Source: JBDHWI01 sp964590135
Lineage (GTDB): Bacteria > Chloroflexota > Anaerolineae > J036 > Brachytrichaceae
NCBI GenBank assembly: GCA_964590135.1
Contig: CAZPVX010000011.1
Location: forward strand, 62,001 to 126,000
Length of the DNA: 64,000 bases
Reading direction: 5' to 3'
A program made the position numbers and the translations under genes. The notes under the pieces are model-generated. The model was not told where the DNA came from. It saw nothing but the letters and a program-made list of their open reading frames with translations, and ran no database searches. Below are positions 45,705 to 54,727 of this stretch, in pieces; within the stretch, counting starts at the first letter, position 1, and each line of letters opens with the position of its first letter.

Positions 45705-46583
45705 TCACGCTCGCAGACGCCGCGCCACCACGTTCCGCACCAGCGCGTTGGCGACGACATTGATGATCAATACGGTGAGGATCAGCACCGCGCCGGTGGC
45801 GTACGCCATCTCCAGCGAGATGCCCTCTACAGCCAGAATGTAGAAATGCACGGCCATGGTGCGCGTCGGCGAGAGCAGCGACGTCGGCATGTTCAAGGCG
45901 GTGCCGGCGGTGAAGATCACAGCGGCTGTCTCGCTCACGGCGCGGCCAAAGGCCAGGATGACGCCAGTCAGGATGCCGGGCATCGCGCTCGGCAGCACGG
46001 TTGTCGTCACCATCTCCCAGCGCGTCGCACCGAGGCTGTAGCCGGTCTCGCGGTATGACAGCGGCACGGTGAGAATCGCCTCTTCAGCGGTGCGAATGAT
46101 CGTCGGCAACACCATCAACGCGAGTGTGAGGCCGCCGGCGAGGATGCTCCAGCCCATCTTCAACACATCCACGAAGAAGATGAAGCCAAACAGGCCAAAG
46201 ATGATCGATGGCACGCCGGCCAGCGATTCGGTGCCAAAGCGAATCAGCCGCGTCAGCCGTGTCTCACGCGTGTATTCGGTCAGGTAGATGGCGCTGCCGA
46301 TGCCCAGTGGCGTGGCGATGAGCAATGCGACGAAGCCCAACACGATCGTGCCGATGATGGTGGGCAAAATGCCGCCGGCGCGGCCCAGATCTGCTGGCGC
46401 GCTGGTGAGAAATTCGAGGCTGACGTGCGGCAATCCGCGCATCAGGATGATGCCGATGATGAGCAGCAGCACCAGCACGGTGAGAATCGCCGCCACCCAG
46501 ATCGTGCCAAATGCCAGGCGCTCGCGCAGGTTGGCGCGGTCGACGCTGGCTTCGCGGGTTTGCTGTCTGGTCGTCACCGTCAT
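45705..46583 (-). CDS. pstA: Phosphate ABC transporter permease PstA
   Basis: A 292-residue permease with six spans. GGILPTIIGTIVLGFVALLIATPLGIGSAIYL (from about residue 70) and the coupling loop SYRETGYSLGATRWEMV are PstA signatures. The start overlaps the pstC stop by four bases. Confidence 0.95.
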   Translation of the reverse strand: MTVTTRQQTREASVDRANLRERLAFGTIWVAAILTVLVLLLIIGIILMRGLPHVSLEFLTSAPADLGRAGGILPTIIGTIVLGFVALLIATPLGIGSAIYLTEYTRETRLTRLIRFGTESLAGVPSIIFGLFGFIFFVDVLKMGWSILAGGLTLALMVLPTIIRTAEEAILTVPLSYRETGYSLGATRWEMVTTTVLPSAMPGILTGVILAFGRAVSETAAVIFTAGTALNMPTSLLSPTRTMAVHFYILAVEGISLEMAYATGAVLILTVLIINVVANALVRNVVARRLRA

Positions 46584-47434
46584 CGCCGCACCAATCCTCT
46601 GCGCACCAGGGCAGTGGTTGTGCCATTCAGCACCATGATGATGATGAACAGCACGATGCCTGTGGCAAACAGTGCCTGGCGGTGCGCGCCGCTGGCATAG
46701 GCCATCTCCAGGCCGATGTTGCTGGTGAGCGTGGTGGCGCTATCCAGCACCGAAGCGGGAAGTTGCAGTGAGTTGCCAATCATCATGATCACGGCCATCG
46801 TTTCGCCCAATGCGCGTCCCATTCCCAAAATGACGCTGGCGATGATGCCGGAGCGGGCAGCGGGGATGACGATGTCCTTGATCACCTGCCAGCGTGTTGC
46901 GCCGAGCGCGAGCGCGCCTTGCCGCAACGCCGGCGGCACGCTGCGAATGGCGTCTTCGCTGATCGAGATGATCGTCGGCAGGATCATGATGCCCAGCACG
47001 ATTGCGCCGGTCAGCACGCTCAGTCCAGGGCCGCCGAGCGTGTTGCGCACCAATGGCGCGAGCAGCGTCAGGCCGATGAAGCCGTAGACGACCGACGGGA
47101 TGCCGGCGAGCAACTGCACCGCCGGCCGCATGAACGCCGATACGCGCTCTGGTGCGAGGTCCACCAGGAAGATCGTCACCGCCAACCCAAGCGGCACGCC
47201 GATCACCATGGCGCCGAGCGTCACCCATAGCGAGCCGACGATCATCGGCAGGATGCCGAACGACGGCTCCTGCGCGGTCGGATTCCATGTGGTGTTGAAG
47301 AGGAAGCCCGGCAAGCCAACCTTTGCGATCAGCGGCAGGCCAGCCTGGAAGATGAAGAAGGTGATGAGCGCAAGCGCGAGCAGCGCCGCCAGCGCCGTGA
47401 TGGCGAGGACAAGACCGATGATGCGCTCCTTCAT
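46580..47434 (-). CDS. pstC: Phosphate ABC transporter permease PstC
   Basis: A 284-residue permease. PSFGILPMIVGSLWVTLGAM, the conserved GIPSVVYGFIGL segment and the coupling loop RQGALALGATRWQVI match PstC. The start overlaps the pstS stop (ATGA type). Confidence 0.95.
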   Translation of the reverse strand: MKERIIGLVLAITALAALLALALITFFIFQAGLPLIAKVGLPGFLFNTTWNPTAQEPSFGILPMIVGSLWVTLGAMVIGVPLGLAVTIFLVDLAPERVSAFMRPAVQLLAGIPSVVYGFIGLTLLAPLVRNTLGGPGLSVLTGAIVLGIMILPTIISISEDAIRSVPPALRQGALALGATRWQVIKDIVIPAARSGIIASVILGMGRALGETMAVIMMIGNSLQLPASVLDSATTLTSNIGLEMAYASGAHRQALFATGIVLFIIIMVLNGTTTALVRRGLVRR

Positions 47435-48255
47435 TTCACCCTCACCAAACCAAGCCGCTCCAGTTCATCCTGTCCCTCGTCGCTCATCACGTAGTCCACG
47501 TAGTCCTGCGCCAATGGATTGAGTTGTTTGTCTTTTGGCCAGACGAACAGAAAGTTGCGCGCAAATCGATAGACGCCGTTGCGCACATTTTCGATGGTGG
47601 GCTGCGCGCCATCGATGCTGAGCGCCTTGACTGTTTTGTCCACGATGCCGATTGAAATGTAGCCTATGGCGTTGGGGTCCTCAGCCACCACCTGGCGGAT
47701 CGCGCCGTTTGAGCCTTGCCGCAATGCTCTGGGTGCGTTTGGAATGCCTTTCATCATCAATTCTTCGAAGGCCGAGAAGGTGCCAGAGCCGGCCTCGCGC
47801 ACCACCAGCGTGATGCTGTGGTCGTTGCCGCCGATGTCCTTCCAGTTGGCGATGTCGCCGCTGAAGAGGCTCTGCACCTGCGCCTGGGTCAGATTCTGGA
47901 TGGGGTTGTTGGGATGCACGATGATTGCGAGGCCGTCACGCGCGATGACGCGTTGTTCGAGTCGCTCTGCTTCCTCGGCTCTGAGTTCGCGCGATGACAT
48001 GCCGATCTCAGCCACGCCCTCGGCAGCGGCCTGGATGCCGGCGCTTGAGCCGAGCGATTGCACGTTGATCGATTTGCCGGCGTGCTGCTTTTGATACAGT
48101 TCGGCCAGATGTTCGGCGAAAGGGCTGATCGAGGTCGAACCGCTCACATTGATGCGCTGCGTTGCGCCGCCGCTGTCGCCGCACGCCGCCAGCACGAGCA
48201 AGATGACGCCGGCGGCGCACATGGCAGCCAGGCGTTGAAGGGTGGGGCGGGTCAT
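47431..48255 (-). CDS. pstS: Phosphate-binding lipoprotein PstS
   Basis: A 274-residue lipoprotein with signal residues 1-24 and lipobox Cys25 (VLAAC). The phosphate-binding NVSGSTSISPFAEHLAELY motif and REAGSGTFSAFEEL region are typical. Here SGST-type and SGT loops supply the ligand contacts. It is first gene of the pstSCAB operon; the divergent upstream region is shared with the DnaB-N gene. phoU is not part of this operon. Confidence 0.95.
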   Translation of the reverse strand: MTRPTLQRLAAMCAAGVILLVLAACGDSGGATQRINVSGSTSISPFAEHLAELYQKQHAGKSINVQSLGSSAGIQAAAEGVAEIGMSSRELRAEEAERLEQRVIARDGLAIIVHPNNPIQNLTQAQVQSLFSGDIANWKDIGGNDHSITLVVREAGSGTFSAFEELMMKGIPNAPRALRQGSNGAIRQVVAEDPNAIGYISIGIVDKTVKALSIDGAQPTIENVRNGVYRFARNFLFVWPKDKQLNPLAQDYVDYVMSDEGQDELERLGLVRVK

Positions 48256-48351
48256 ATTGAAAACGTTTGCCGGCTTGCCGGCATTCCCCTCATTCTATGC
48301 TGTCGCCCGAGAATGTTTACTCCGCGCTGCATGCGGATGCCAATCAAGGCA

Positions 48352-48380
48352 TGGCAAATCTAGAACAAATGTTCTATAAT
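48352..48380 (+). promoter_or_regulatory. Promoter overlapped by a LexA-like GAAC-N4-GTTC box
   Basis: A perfect -10 TATAAT (48375-48380) lies 17 bases after TGGCAA (48352-48357). Between and partly over the -10 is the perfect palindrome TAGAACAAATGTTCTA (48361-48376), which contains the GAAC-N4-GTTC core of Gram-positive-type LexA (SOS) boxes. A repressor bound here would block RNA polymerase. The controlled gene starts at 48404 or 48410. Confidence 0.65.
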
Positions 48381-48409
48381 ATGCATCCAGACGAAAGTGC
48401 TGGGTGCAT

Positions 48410-48934
48410 ATGCGCGCGAACACCTTCACGGTCCGCCCCGTGCTCTTCGATGAAGAGGCGGAGCGGCAGTTGCTCGGTTGCCTGCTGGTTGACACAGACC
48501 TGCGCCGGCATGTTCGCCGGTTGGTCCGTGTCGACGACTTCAACTTGCACCATCACCGCGCGGTGTATGAGGCGGTGCTGCGCGCCGGCGCTGCGCCGTT
48601 TTACGCGATAGCTGAGGGGCTGCGCGGCCAATCGATGATCGATGAGATGGGTGGTGAGAACTTCATCCGCCAGTTGGTGATGCAGGTGGACAACTACGCC
48701 GGCGGCTATGCGTTGGCGCGGCGCCTGGCAAAGCTGGGCAGGCAGCGCCGCGTGTTGCGACTGGCTGAGGATCTGGCGCGCGCGGCGGTGGATGGCGACG
48801 TTGATGGGCTGAATGGCTGGGTTAGCCGCCGGCTGATGCTGGCGATGCGCAACGCGCTGGGGTTGGAGAGCGCCGGCGAACAGCTCGCCTTGCCGGGAGT
48901 GCTGAATGAGAGCAGGCCGGCGCAGGCAGGGTAA
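48410..48934 (+). CDS. Stand-alone DnaB N-terminal-domain protein
   Basis: A 174-residue protein that matches only the N-terminal domain of replicative helicase DnaB: EEAERQLLGCLLVDTDLRRHV near the start, the DDFNLHHHRAVYEAVL helix, MIDEMGGENFIRQLV and the following helical region to about residue 125. There is no RecA-like ATPase domain, so it cannot be a helicase. The DnaB N-domain binds primase and forms the collar of the hexamer, so a free copy might bind primase or DnaB and modulate replication. The promoter carries a LexA-like box. GTG at 48404 is an alternative start. Confidence 0.8.
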   Translation: MRANTFTVRPVLFDEEAERQLLGCLLVDTDLRRHVRRLVRVDDFNLHHHRAVYEAVLRAGAAPFYAIAEGLRGQSMIDEMGGENFIRQLVMQVDNYAGGYALARRLAKLGRQRRVLRLAEDLARAAVDGDVDGLNGWVSRRLMLAMRNALGLESAGEQLALPGVLNESRPAQAG

Positions 48935-48972
48935 GAGGTTGGAGCGATTTGAGGCGCTGATCCTGACAGGGT

Positions 48973-51246
48973 TTACTGGCGCCGGCGCAGATCCACCGTG
49001 TTGTCTGCATGCGGCGCGCTGCCGCCCGTCCATTTTGCGCGTTCGCCGCTTGCGGTGTCGTACAGGCCAATCACCGCCGTCGTCCATTGCGCGGCTTTGC
49101 CCGCCGGCACATCCACCACAAGCGTCTCGTGGATCAACTCACCGGCCTGCCACACCGATGTCGGCAGTTGCCCGCCGTGCGGCGGTTGGTCGCGCTGTGC
49201 GATGAGTTGCCCATCTGCATCGAGCAGGTGCACGAACAGGGTGTAGTCGCGCTGGATGGGTGCGCGCGCCTGCCAGGTCGTTTCAAGACTCACGCGATTC
49301 GCATCCTCGCGCAGTGTCGCCCCAGTCAGCGCGATGCTGTTGTCCCACGTCGCGAGCGTCGAGGTGACTGGCGCGGATTGCACGGCGCCATCAATGACGC
49401 GCACATTGGCGAGCAACACCTCGCCGCCGAGCGGGCGGCCGGCGCCATCATGCGCGGTCAGCCGTTTGTCAGGTTGGCCGAAGGGATAGAAGCCGGCGAC
49501 CAATCGCAAGAGCGGTGCGCCCTGCGCATCGAAATCCGCTGGCAACGAAAGCGTGTATTCGTCTGCAAACGCCTCGCCGCGGCGCCACTGGCGGGTGGGG
49601 TGCCGGCCGCCGAACGGCACGCCATCGAAGGCATATAGCAGCCTGTTGCTGGCTGGGTCGACCAGGTGGACGAACAAGGTGTAGAACCCTGCGACGCCGG
49701 CATCACTGGTGAAATACAGGGTGAGCGGCAGCGCTTTCTGCGGTGAGATGAGTGAGCCTTGTGGCAGATCGATGCCGGCAATGAGCATGCCCTCGTCGTA
49801 GCGTGCGTTGATGACGCGATCCATCTTGATGGCGGCGAGGTTGACGGCCGCCGGCGTGGTGTAGTTGCGCATGAATGCCGGCAGGGGCAGCAGTGGCCAA
49901 AGCAGCAGCGCGCCGAGCAAGGTGGATCGCGCGATGTGCCGCGATCTCGCCGGCAGCGCGTTTCCCAATTGCCGCCAGCCCAGCGCAAGCAGCAGCGCGA
50001 CCGCCGGCGACGCCACCAGCAGCAGCCGCGCATGCGCGCCGAAGCCGATGCTGCGCACCCACGCCAGCGTCGCGATGGCGGTTGCGGCAACCCACACCGC
50101 GCAGATCAACAGTGCGTTGCGCATGTCGCGGTCGCGGCGCGCTTGGCGCTGCAACAGCAGGCTAACCAGGCCTATCACGCCGAGCGTGGTCAATAGCGTC
50201 ATCGCGCTGTAATACACATCGGCGTTGGCCGTGCTGATGAACACGCCCCAGTAATCCCTGAGCAGGTCGGGGATTTCGGCGAGCGTCGCGGCAAGCGTGA
50301 GCGGCACAGGACGATACAGGCCAGGCAGCGCTGCGGTCGCCTGGCGCATCGGAATCAACTCACCGTAAGCGACGACATTCATGCCATACCACGCGCCGGC
50401 GGTGAGAATGGCGCCGGCGCTGAATGCGATGATGCGCGCCAGTTCGGCACGCGAACTGCGCCGAACATGCGGATCTTTTGCCCTCTCTGCACGCTCGGCG
50501 TTCCCTTTCGTGTTTGCCGTGTCAACGTCTTCTCGCAACAGCGCGAAAGCAGCGAGGCCGGCGATCACGCCGAGGCCGGCGCTGTATTTTGTCAGCAGAG
50601 ACAGCCCGCAGATGCAGCCGACGCCGAAAACCACGCGCCGGCGCGCATGACGATTGCGCGCCAGCCATGCGCCGGCCCAGGCAAGGGCAGTTGCGCCGGC
50701 CACCGCCCATGCGTCGTTTGATGTGGTGACCGATAGATACACGAATAGGGGGTTGAGCGCGACGACAGTGACGGTGAAAGTGTGCAAGCGCCAGCGCGCC
50801 GGCAACAGCAGCCGCACCCAGGCCAGCGTGAATGTCACCGCCAGCAATCCACCTATGGCCGCAACCAGGCGTGAGACCCACGCCGCCAGTTGCCAGCTTC
50901 GCGGCGCTTCGGGGATGTTCACCGTCCACAGCGGGCTGAGCGTCATCTGATAGGGGTTGTCGCTGCTGCGGGTGATCTCGTCAGCGCGCTCGAACGGCAG
51001 CCAGGCCGATGCGCCGGCGGCCAATGCGTAATACAGCGGCGGCTGCTGTGGCAGCTCGTACGAGTAGGTGGCGGTCGTCGCGTCAATTGCTGGCCAACTG
51101 CGATGCTGGCGCAGGTAATTGACATAGTTGAAGTGTGCAACGCTATCGAAGCCCTGCAGCGGCGGAATGATGGTCAGGTAGATCGCGACGATTGCTGCGT
51201 AGAATGCCACCACCAACGCCCCCTGTGTTGGTCGATGTCTTCGCAT
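48973..51246 (-). CDS. GT-C-fold membrane glycosyltransferase (GT39/ArnT-like)
   Basis: A 757-residue protein with a signal-anchor span, the external acidic/PQQPPLYYAL loop typical of GT-C enzymes, about ten to twelve further spans to about residue 490, and a C-terminal beta-rich soluble region with two related segments (FYTLFVHLVDP and YTLFVHLLDADG). The same FVHxxD-type segment occurs at the C-terminus of the 18294 protein (YKVFVHAVKSDG). It probably glycosylates an extracytoplasmic acceptor. It is convergent with the DnaB-N gene. Confidence 0.88.
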   Translation of the reverse strand: MRRHRPTQGALVVAFYAAIVAIYLTIIPPLQGFDSVAHFNYVNYLRQHRSWPAIDATTATYSYELPQQPPLYYALAAGASAWLPFERADEITRSSDNPYQMTLSPLWTVNIPEAPRSWQLAAWVSRLVAAIGGLLAVTFTLAWVRLLLPARWRLHTFTVTVVALNPLFVYLSVTTSNDAWAVAGATALAWAGAWLARNRHARRRVVFGVGCICGLSLLTKYSAGLGVIAGLAAFALLREDVDTANTKGNAERAERAKDPHVRRSSRAELARIIAFSAGAILTAGAWYGMNVVAYGELIPMRQATAALPGLYRPVPLTLAATLAEIPDLLRDYWGVFISTANADVYYSAMTLLTTLGVIGLVSLLLQRQARRDRDMRNALLICAVWVAATAIATLAWVRSIGFGAHARLLLVASPAVALLLALGWRQLGNALPARSRHIARSTLLGALLLWPLLPLPAFMRNYTTPAAVNLAAIKMDRVINARYDEGMLIAGIDLPQGSLISPQKALPLTLYFTSDAGVAGFYTLFVHLVDPASNRLLYAFDGVPFGGRHPTRQWRRGEAFADEYTLSLPADFDAQGAPLLRLVAGFYPFGQPDKRLTAHDGAGRPLGGEVLLANVRVIDGAVQSAPVTSTLATWDNSIALTGATLREDANRVSLETTWQARAPIQRDYTLFVHLLDADGQLIAQRDQPPHGGQLPTSVWQAGELIHETLVVDVPAGKAAQWTTAVIGLYDTASGERAKWTGGSAPHADNTVDLRRRQ

Positions 51247-51290
51247 GTCGTGTGTTAATCGGCATTCTGATCATACACGGTCTATGGTGC

Positions 51291-51773
51291 ACTTCAATTT
51301 GCCCTGATCCTACCGGCGTATGGGCTGACGGCGCACATGGCGGACTACACTGCGAACGTGAATCGCGCGCTGGCCGCCGGCCAGCGCCAGCGTGGCGCAG
51401 CTTGATGAAGCATTGCAGGTCATCAAGGCGCTGTGGACGCAGGACGCCGCGAGACCTTTGCTGGCCGGAATCACCGCATCCGCGAGGCGCGCTGCGATCC
51501 GCGCCCGGACCCCGTCCCCCTATCATGGTTGGCGCATTCGGGCCGAAGATGCTGCGGCTGGCCACGCGGCATGCCGACGATCTGAAAAATTTTGATTTCG
51601 TCGACACGCCGGCGCAGATCGTCGCACAGATGCGTCTATTCATCGATGCCGGCATCACTATGTTTATGCTCGACTGTGCCGGCTTCCCAGATCTGGCGTA
51701 CTTGCGGTTGGTAATCGAGGAGACATTGTCAAAAATTGCGAGATATAGAGTATTAAACCCGGTTTGTGGTTGA
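51291..51773 (+). pseudogene. Decayed luciferase-like (LLM class) flavin-dependent oxidoreductase
   Basis: Fragments of one protein are spread over different frames: ILPAYGLTAHMADYTANVNR, then LDEALQVIKALWTQ, then IREARCDPRP, then PIMVGAFGPKMLRLATRHAD and finally TPAQIVAQMRLFIDAGI with a short tail. The order follows the C-terminal half of LLM-class oxidoreductases (flavin or F420 dependent), but frameshifts, a stop after RGAA and deletions break it, and the N-terminal half is absent. It is a remnant. The rest of the stretch between 51247 and 51822 holds only the next gene's promoter. Confidence 0.8.
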
Positions 51774-51798
51774 CACAACGCGATAATGGTGATAAAAG
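51770..51798 (+). promoter_or_regulatory. Promoter of the secreted repeat protein
   Basis: Consensus TTGACA (51770-51775), a 17-bp spacer and TAAAAG (51793-51798), 24 bases before the ATG. Confidence 0.65.
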
Positions 51799-51822
51799 AC
51801 CGATACACACAGGAGAACAATT

Positions 51823-53736
51823 ATGATCTCTAGAAAATACAACAAGTCGCACATATTGCTGTCACTCTCTTTGCCGTTACTTCTCATCGGTTCCACCTTC
51901 GCTTCAACGCCGGCGTTTGCCCAGACAGACCCGGGCATTCTGCGGACGCCTTGGAAGATGCACCGTGGCATTCCGCTCGAAGGCAAAACGAGCGACATTG
52001 TCAATATCAAGCTCAAGGATGCGAATGACCCCAAAGGGTTCGAGGCGAAGATCATCCCGCCCATCGGTGACGCCGGCTGGGGAACGCCGCCACGTGACGC
52101 AAAGGGCAACATCTCGTTGGATGAGCAATCTGCACTTACAACATGTGCCACACAGGTGGATTTCACCTACTTCCAGACGGAAGTGTTTGTTCCAAAAGAT
52201 GCAAAAATCACTGACTTTCAGGTGACCTTCGAGCAGGTTGATGATCTTGCTCGCATCTACATCTTCAACTCAAAGGGACAGGACGTTCATTCCAATGACA
52301 TCGTGGGAAGGAAGGTTGAGACGTCCGATCTTCTGCCCTATGTTGCCTTTGGAGAAACGAATCGTGTTGTGATCGTCCAGTTTGATTCGTGCAAAGTCAA
52401 GAACACCATCAAGAACATCCAGATCAAGGTAAAGGCGCAAGGGGTTGATGGCAAGGAAGTCGAAACGATCATTCCTGTCATCAATCGGTTCTACGTGGAT
52501 AAAGATGCCAAAGGCGCGGGGACGGGTCTCACCTGGACAGATGCCTATACCAACGTGCAAGATGCGCTGGCGGTCGTCGCTGGCGGCGCAGAAATCTGGG
52601 TCGCCGATGGCGTATATTACCCGGATGTGGGCGGCAAAAAAGCAGACAATGATCGCAGCGCCAGTTTTGTCATTCCAGCCGGCGTGGCGATCTATGGTGG
52701 CTTCAGCGGCAAAGAAAAAGCGTTAGAGGAGCGCAACTGGGCGACGAATATCACCATTCTCAGTGGCGACATCGATCAAAACGACAAAGTTTATTCTGGT
52801 GGAATTGTGATCAACACCAAGGATATTGCCGGCGCCAACAGTCTTCATGTCGTCTATATGGATGGTAGCGTGAACCCAATCACCAGCACCACGTTGATCG
52901 ATGGTTTCATCGTGACAGCCGGCCAGGCGAATGGCGCCGCCTCCCCTGAAGATTCCGGTGGTGGTTTGTATTGCCATGGCTTTACTCAGGGTGATTGCAG
53001 TCCCTCGCTGATCAATGTGCTGTTCAGAGGCAATATGGCAAAAGGCAATGGCGGCGGGATGTTTAGCGACGGCCGGTCTGGTGGCAAGAGCAGTCCGACG
53101 CTGACCAATGTCATCTTCTTTGGCAACACTGCAAGCTATGGCGGTGGACTGTATAACTACGGCGGATCGAAGGGCGCCAGCAGCCCGGTGTTGACGAACG
53201 TCATCTTCCGGGACAATGTGGCCCAAGTATGGGGCGGCGCGCTTCTCAATCAGGGTGAACATGAAGGTGTAAGCACGCCAGTGCTGGTCAATGCCACTTT
53301 CAGTGGTAACTCAGCCCAACAGGGTGGTGCCATCTTCAATTACGGTGACGGAGATGGCAGCAGCAGTTCGACGCTGACCAATGCGATCCTGTGGAAAAAC
53401 ATGGCCCAGAAAGGCAATTCTATCTACAACAAGAATGCCAAGTCCAGCGTTGGTTTCAGCGTTGTTGAGAATGGTGCTGCCAGCATCGACGGCGAAGGCA
53501 CGTTCTCCAGCGAATACAAAGACACCAATAAGACGGGCGATCCGCTATTCGTGGGTATCGGCAACTCTGTGAAGGGATTGCCCTGTGGCGAACTTCAGAT
53601 CAAGGCAGATTCGGCAGCCGTCGGTATCGGTGATCCTCAGGTGGTTCCCGCCGGCATCACGACCGACCTGAACGGGAATGCCCGCGTTGTCGATGGCAAA
53701 GTGAGCGCCGGCGCGTGCGAGATTGTTGCAAAGTAG
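51823..53736 (+). CDS. Secreted protein with parallel beta-helix (choice-of-anchor/polymorphic-repeat type)
   Basis: A 637-residue exported protein. An AGGAG site lies seven bases before the ATG; the signal peptide runs to about residue 33 (FAQ). Residues 34-215 form a unique domain with two Cys residues. From about 225 (FYVDKDAKGAGTGLTWTDAY) a right-handed beta-helix follows with repeats of the kind LTNVIFFGNTASYGGGLYN (four to five copies, about 390-540) and ends with a DLNGNARV closing motif. Such proteins are usually cell-surface or adhesive; no anchor is visible. G+C is lower than in neighbours, and it has its own promoter and terminator. Confidence 0.85.
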   Translation: MISRKYNKSHILLSLSLPLLLIGSTFASTPAFAQTDPGILRTPWKMHRGIPLEGKTSDIVNIKLKDANDPKGFEAKIIPPIGDAGWGTPPRDAKGNISLDEQSALTTCATQVDFTYFQTEVFVPKDAKITDFQVTFEQVDDLARIYIFNSKGQDVHSNDIVGRKVETSDLLPYVAFGETNRVVIVQFDSCKVKNTIKNIQIKVKAQGVDGKEVETIIPVINRFYVDKDAKGAGTGLTWTDAYTNVQDALAVVAGGAEIWVADGVYYPDVGGKKADNDRSASFVIPAGVAIYGGFSGKEKALEERNWATNITILSGDIDQNDKVYSGGIVINTKDIAGANSLHVVYMDGSVNPITSTTLIDGFIVTAGQANGAASPEDSGGGLYCHGFTQGDCSPSLINVLFRGNMAKGNGGGMFSDGRSGGKSSPTLTNVIFFGNTASYGGGLYNYGGSKGASSPVLTNVIFRDNVAQVWGGALLNQGEHEGVSTPVLVNATFSGNSAQQGGAIFNYGDGDGSSSSTLTNAILWKNMAQKGNSIYNKNAKSSVGFSVVENGAASIDGEGTFSSEYKDTNKTGDPLFVGIGNSVKGLPCGELQIKADSAAVGIGDPQVVPAGITTDLNGNARVVDGKVSAGACEIVAK

Positions 53737-53758
53737 GCACGAACTCCACAAGCAGCAA

Positions 53759-53798
53759 AACGAAAAGACCACCGGCCTGCGCCGGTGGTCTTTTCGTT
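53759..53798 (+). terminator. Intrinsic terminator after the secreted repeat protein
   Basis: A perfect 18-bp stem (53759-53776 with 53781-53798, loop CTGC) carries TTTT in its 3' arm. It also lies near the end of the convergent comM fragment. Confidence 0.85.
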
Positions 53799-53824
53799 GG
53801 TGAACCGTCCGCGCGTGCCGGCGT

Positions 53825-54727
53825 CTATGCTTCCGCTCGCCGCGGCCGATATTGCAGCGCCTCGGCCAGATGCGCGGTGGTGATGGCATCCGCGCCGGCG
53901 AGGTCGGCAATCGTGCGCGCCACCTTCAACACGCGATGAAAGCCGCGCGCGCTCATCTGCATCTGGTTCATCGCGGCTTTCATCAGGCTGCGGCCGGCGT
54001 CCTCCAGCGCGCAGTGCTGGCGCAGGTCGCCCACGCCCATGTCGGCATTGCAGGTGAGCGGCGTGCCGGCGAAGCGCCTGGCCTGCCGGTCTCTTGCACA
54101 CTGCACGCGCTGGCGAATGGCTGCTGACATCTCCGCCGGCCTTGCGTCGTTCAGCTTCTCGAATGCCACGCGCTTGACTTCCAGATGCAGGTCGATGCGG
54201 TCGAGCAGCGGACCGCTGATCTTCTTCTGGTATTGGCTGATCTGCGCCGGCGAGCATGTGCAGGCGCGCTGTGGGTCGCCATACCAGCCGCACTTGCAAG
54301 GATTCATCGCCGCAATAAGCTGGAAGCTGGCCGGAAACGTGAGGCTTCCACTTGCCCTCGAAATCGTGACCCACTTGTCTTCCAGCGGCTGCCGTAACAC
54401 TTCGAGCGTCCTTGCATCGAACTCCGGCAACTCATCCAGAAAAAGCACGCCGCGATGCGCCAGACTCACTTCGCCCGGGCGCGGGAATTTGCCGCCGCCA
54501 ATCATGCCGGCGTGGCTGATGGTGTGATGCGGCGCGCGAAAGGGGCGCTGTTGAATGAGCGGCATGTCGGGTGGCAACTGGTCGGCCACGCTGTAGATGC
54601 GCGTGATGTCGAGCGCTTCATTCGCTGTGAGCGCCGGCAGAATGCCAGGCATGGCGCGCGCGAGCAGCGTCTTGCCGGCCCCTGGGCTGCCAGCCATGAG
54701 CAGGTTGTGTTGAATAACCCCCAGCAC
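53825..54727 (-). pseudogene. comM: 3' fragment of comM/yifB (Mg-chelatase-like AAA ATPase), disrupted by the mobile element
   Basis: The fragment codes about 300 residues: Walker A GSPGAGKT, PFRAPHHTISHAGMIGGG, Walker B GVLFLDELPEF, the Cys motif NPCKCGWYGD and the C-terminal AAA lid domain. Full ComM/YifB has about 500 residues, so the N-terminal domain (about 200 residues) is missing. The family sequence stops matching just before QHNLLMAG, at about base 54712, exactly where the G+C-poor recombinase region begins. The intact protein is a helicase for branch migration in natural transformation. The missing 5' part should lie beyond the other end of the element. Confidence 0.9.

Noticed and set aside
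48361..48376. The palindrome as a PhoB box for pstS
   Set aside because: PhoB boxes are direct repeats, not GAAC/GTTC inverted repeats, and the palindrome is joined to the promoter reading away from pstS.
51192..51773. A 193-codon open frame as an intact gene
   Set aside because: Its first half is random-looking; recognisable luciferase-family pieces occur in other frames as well, so a pseudogene is the better reading.
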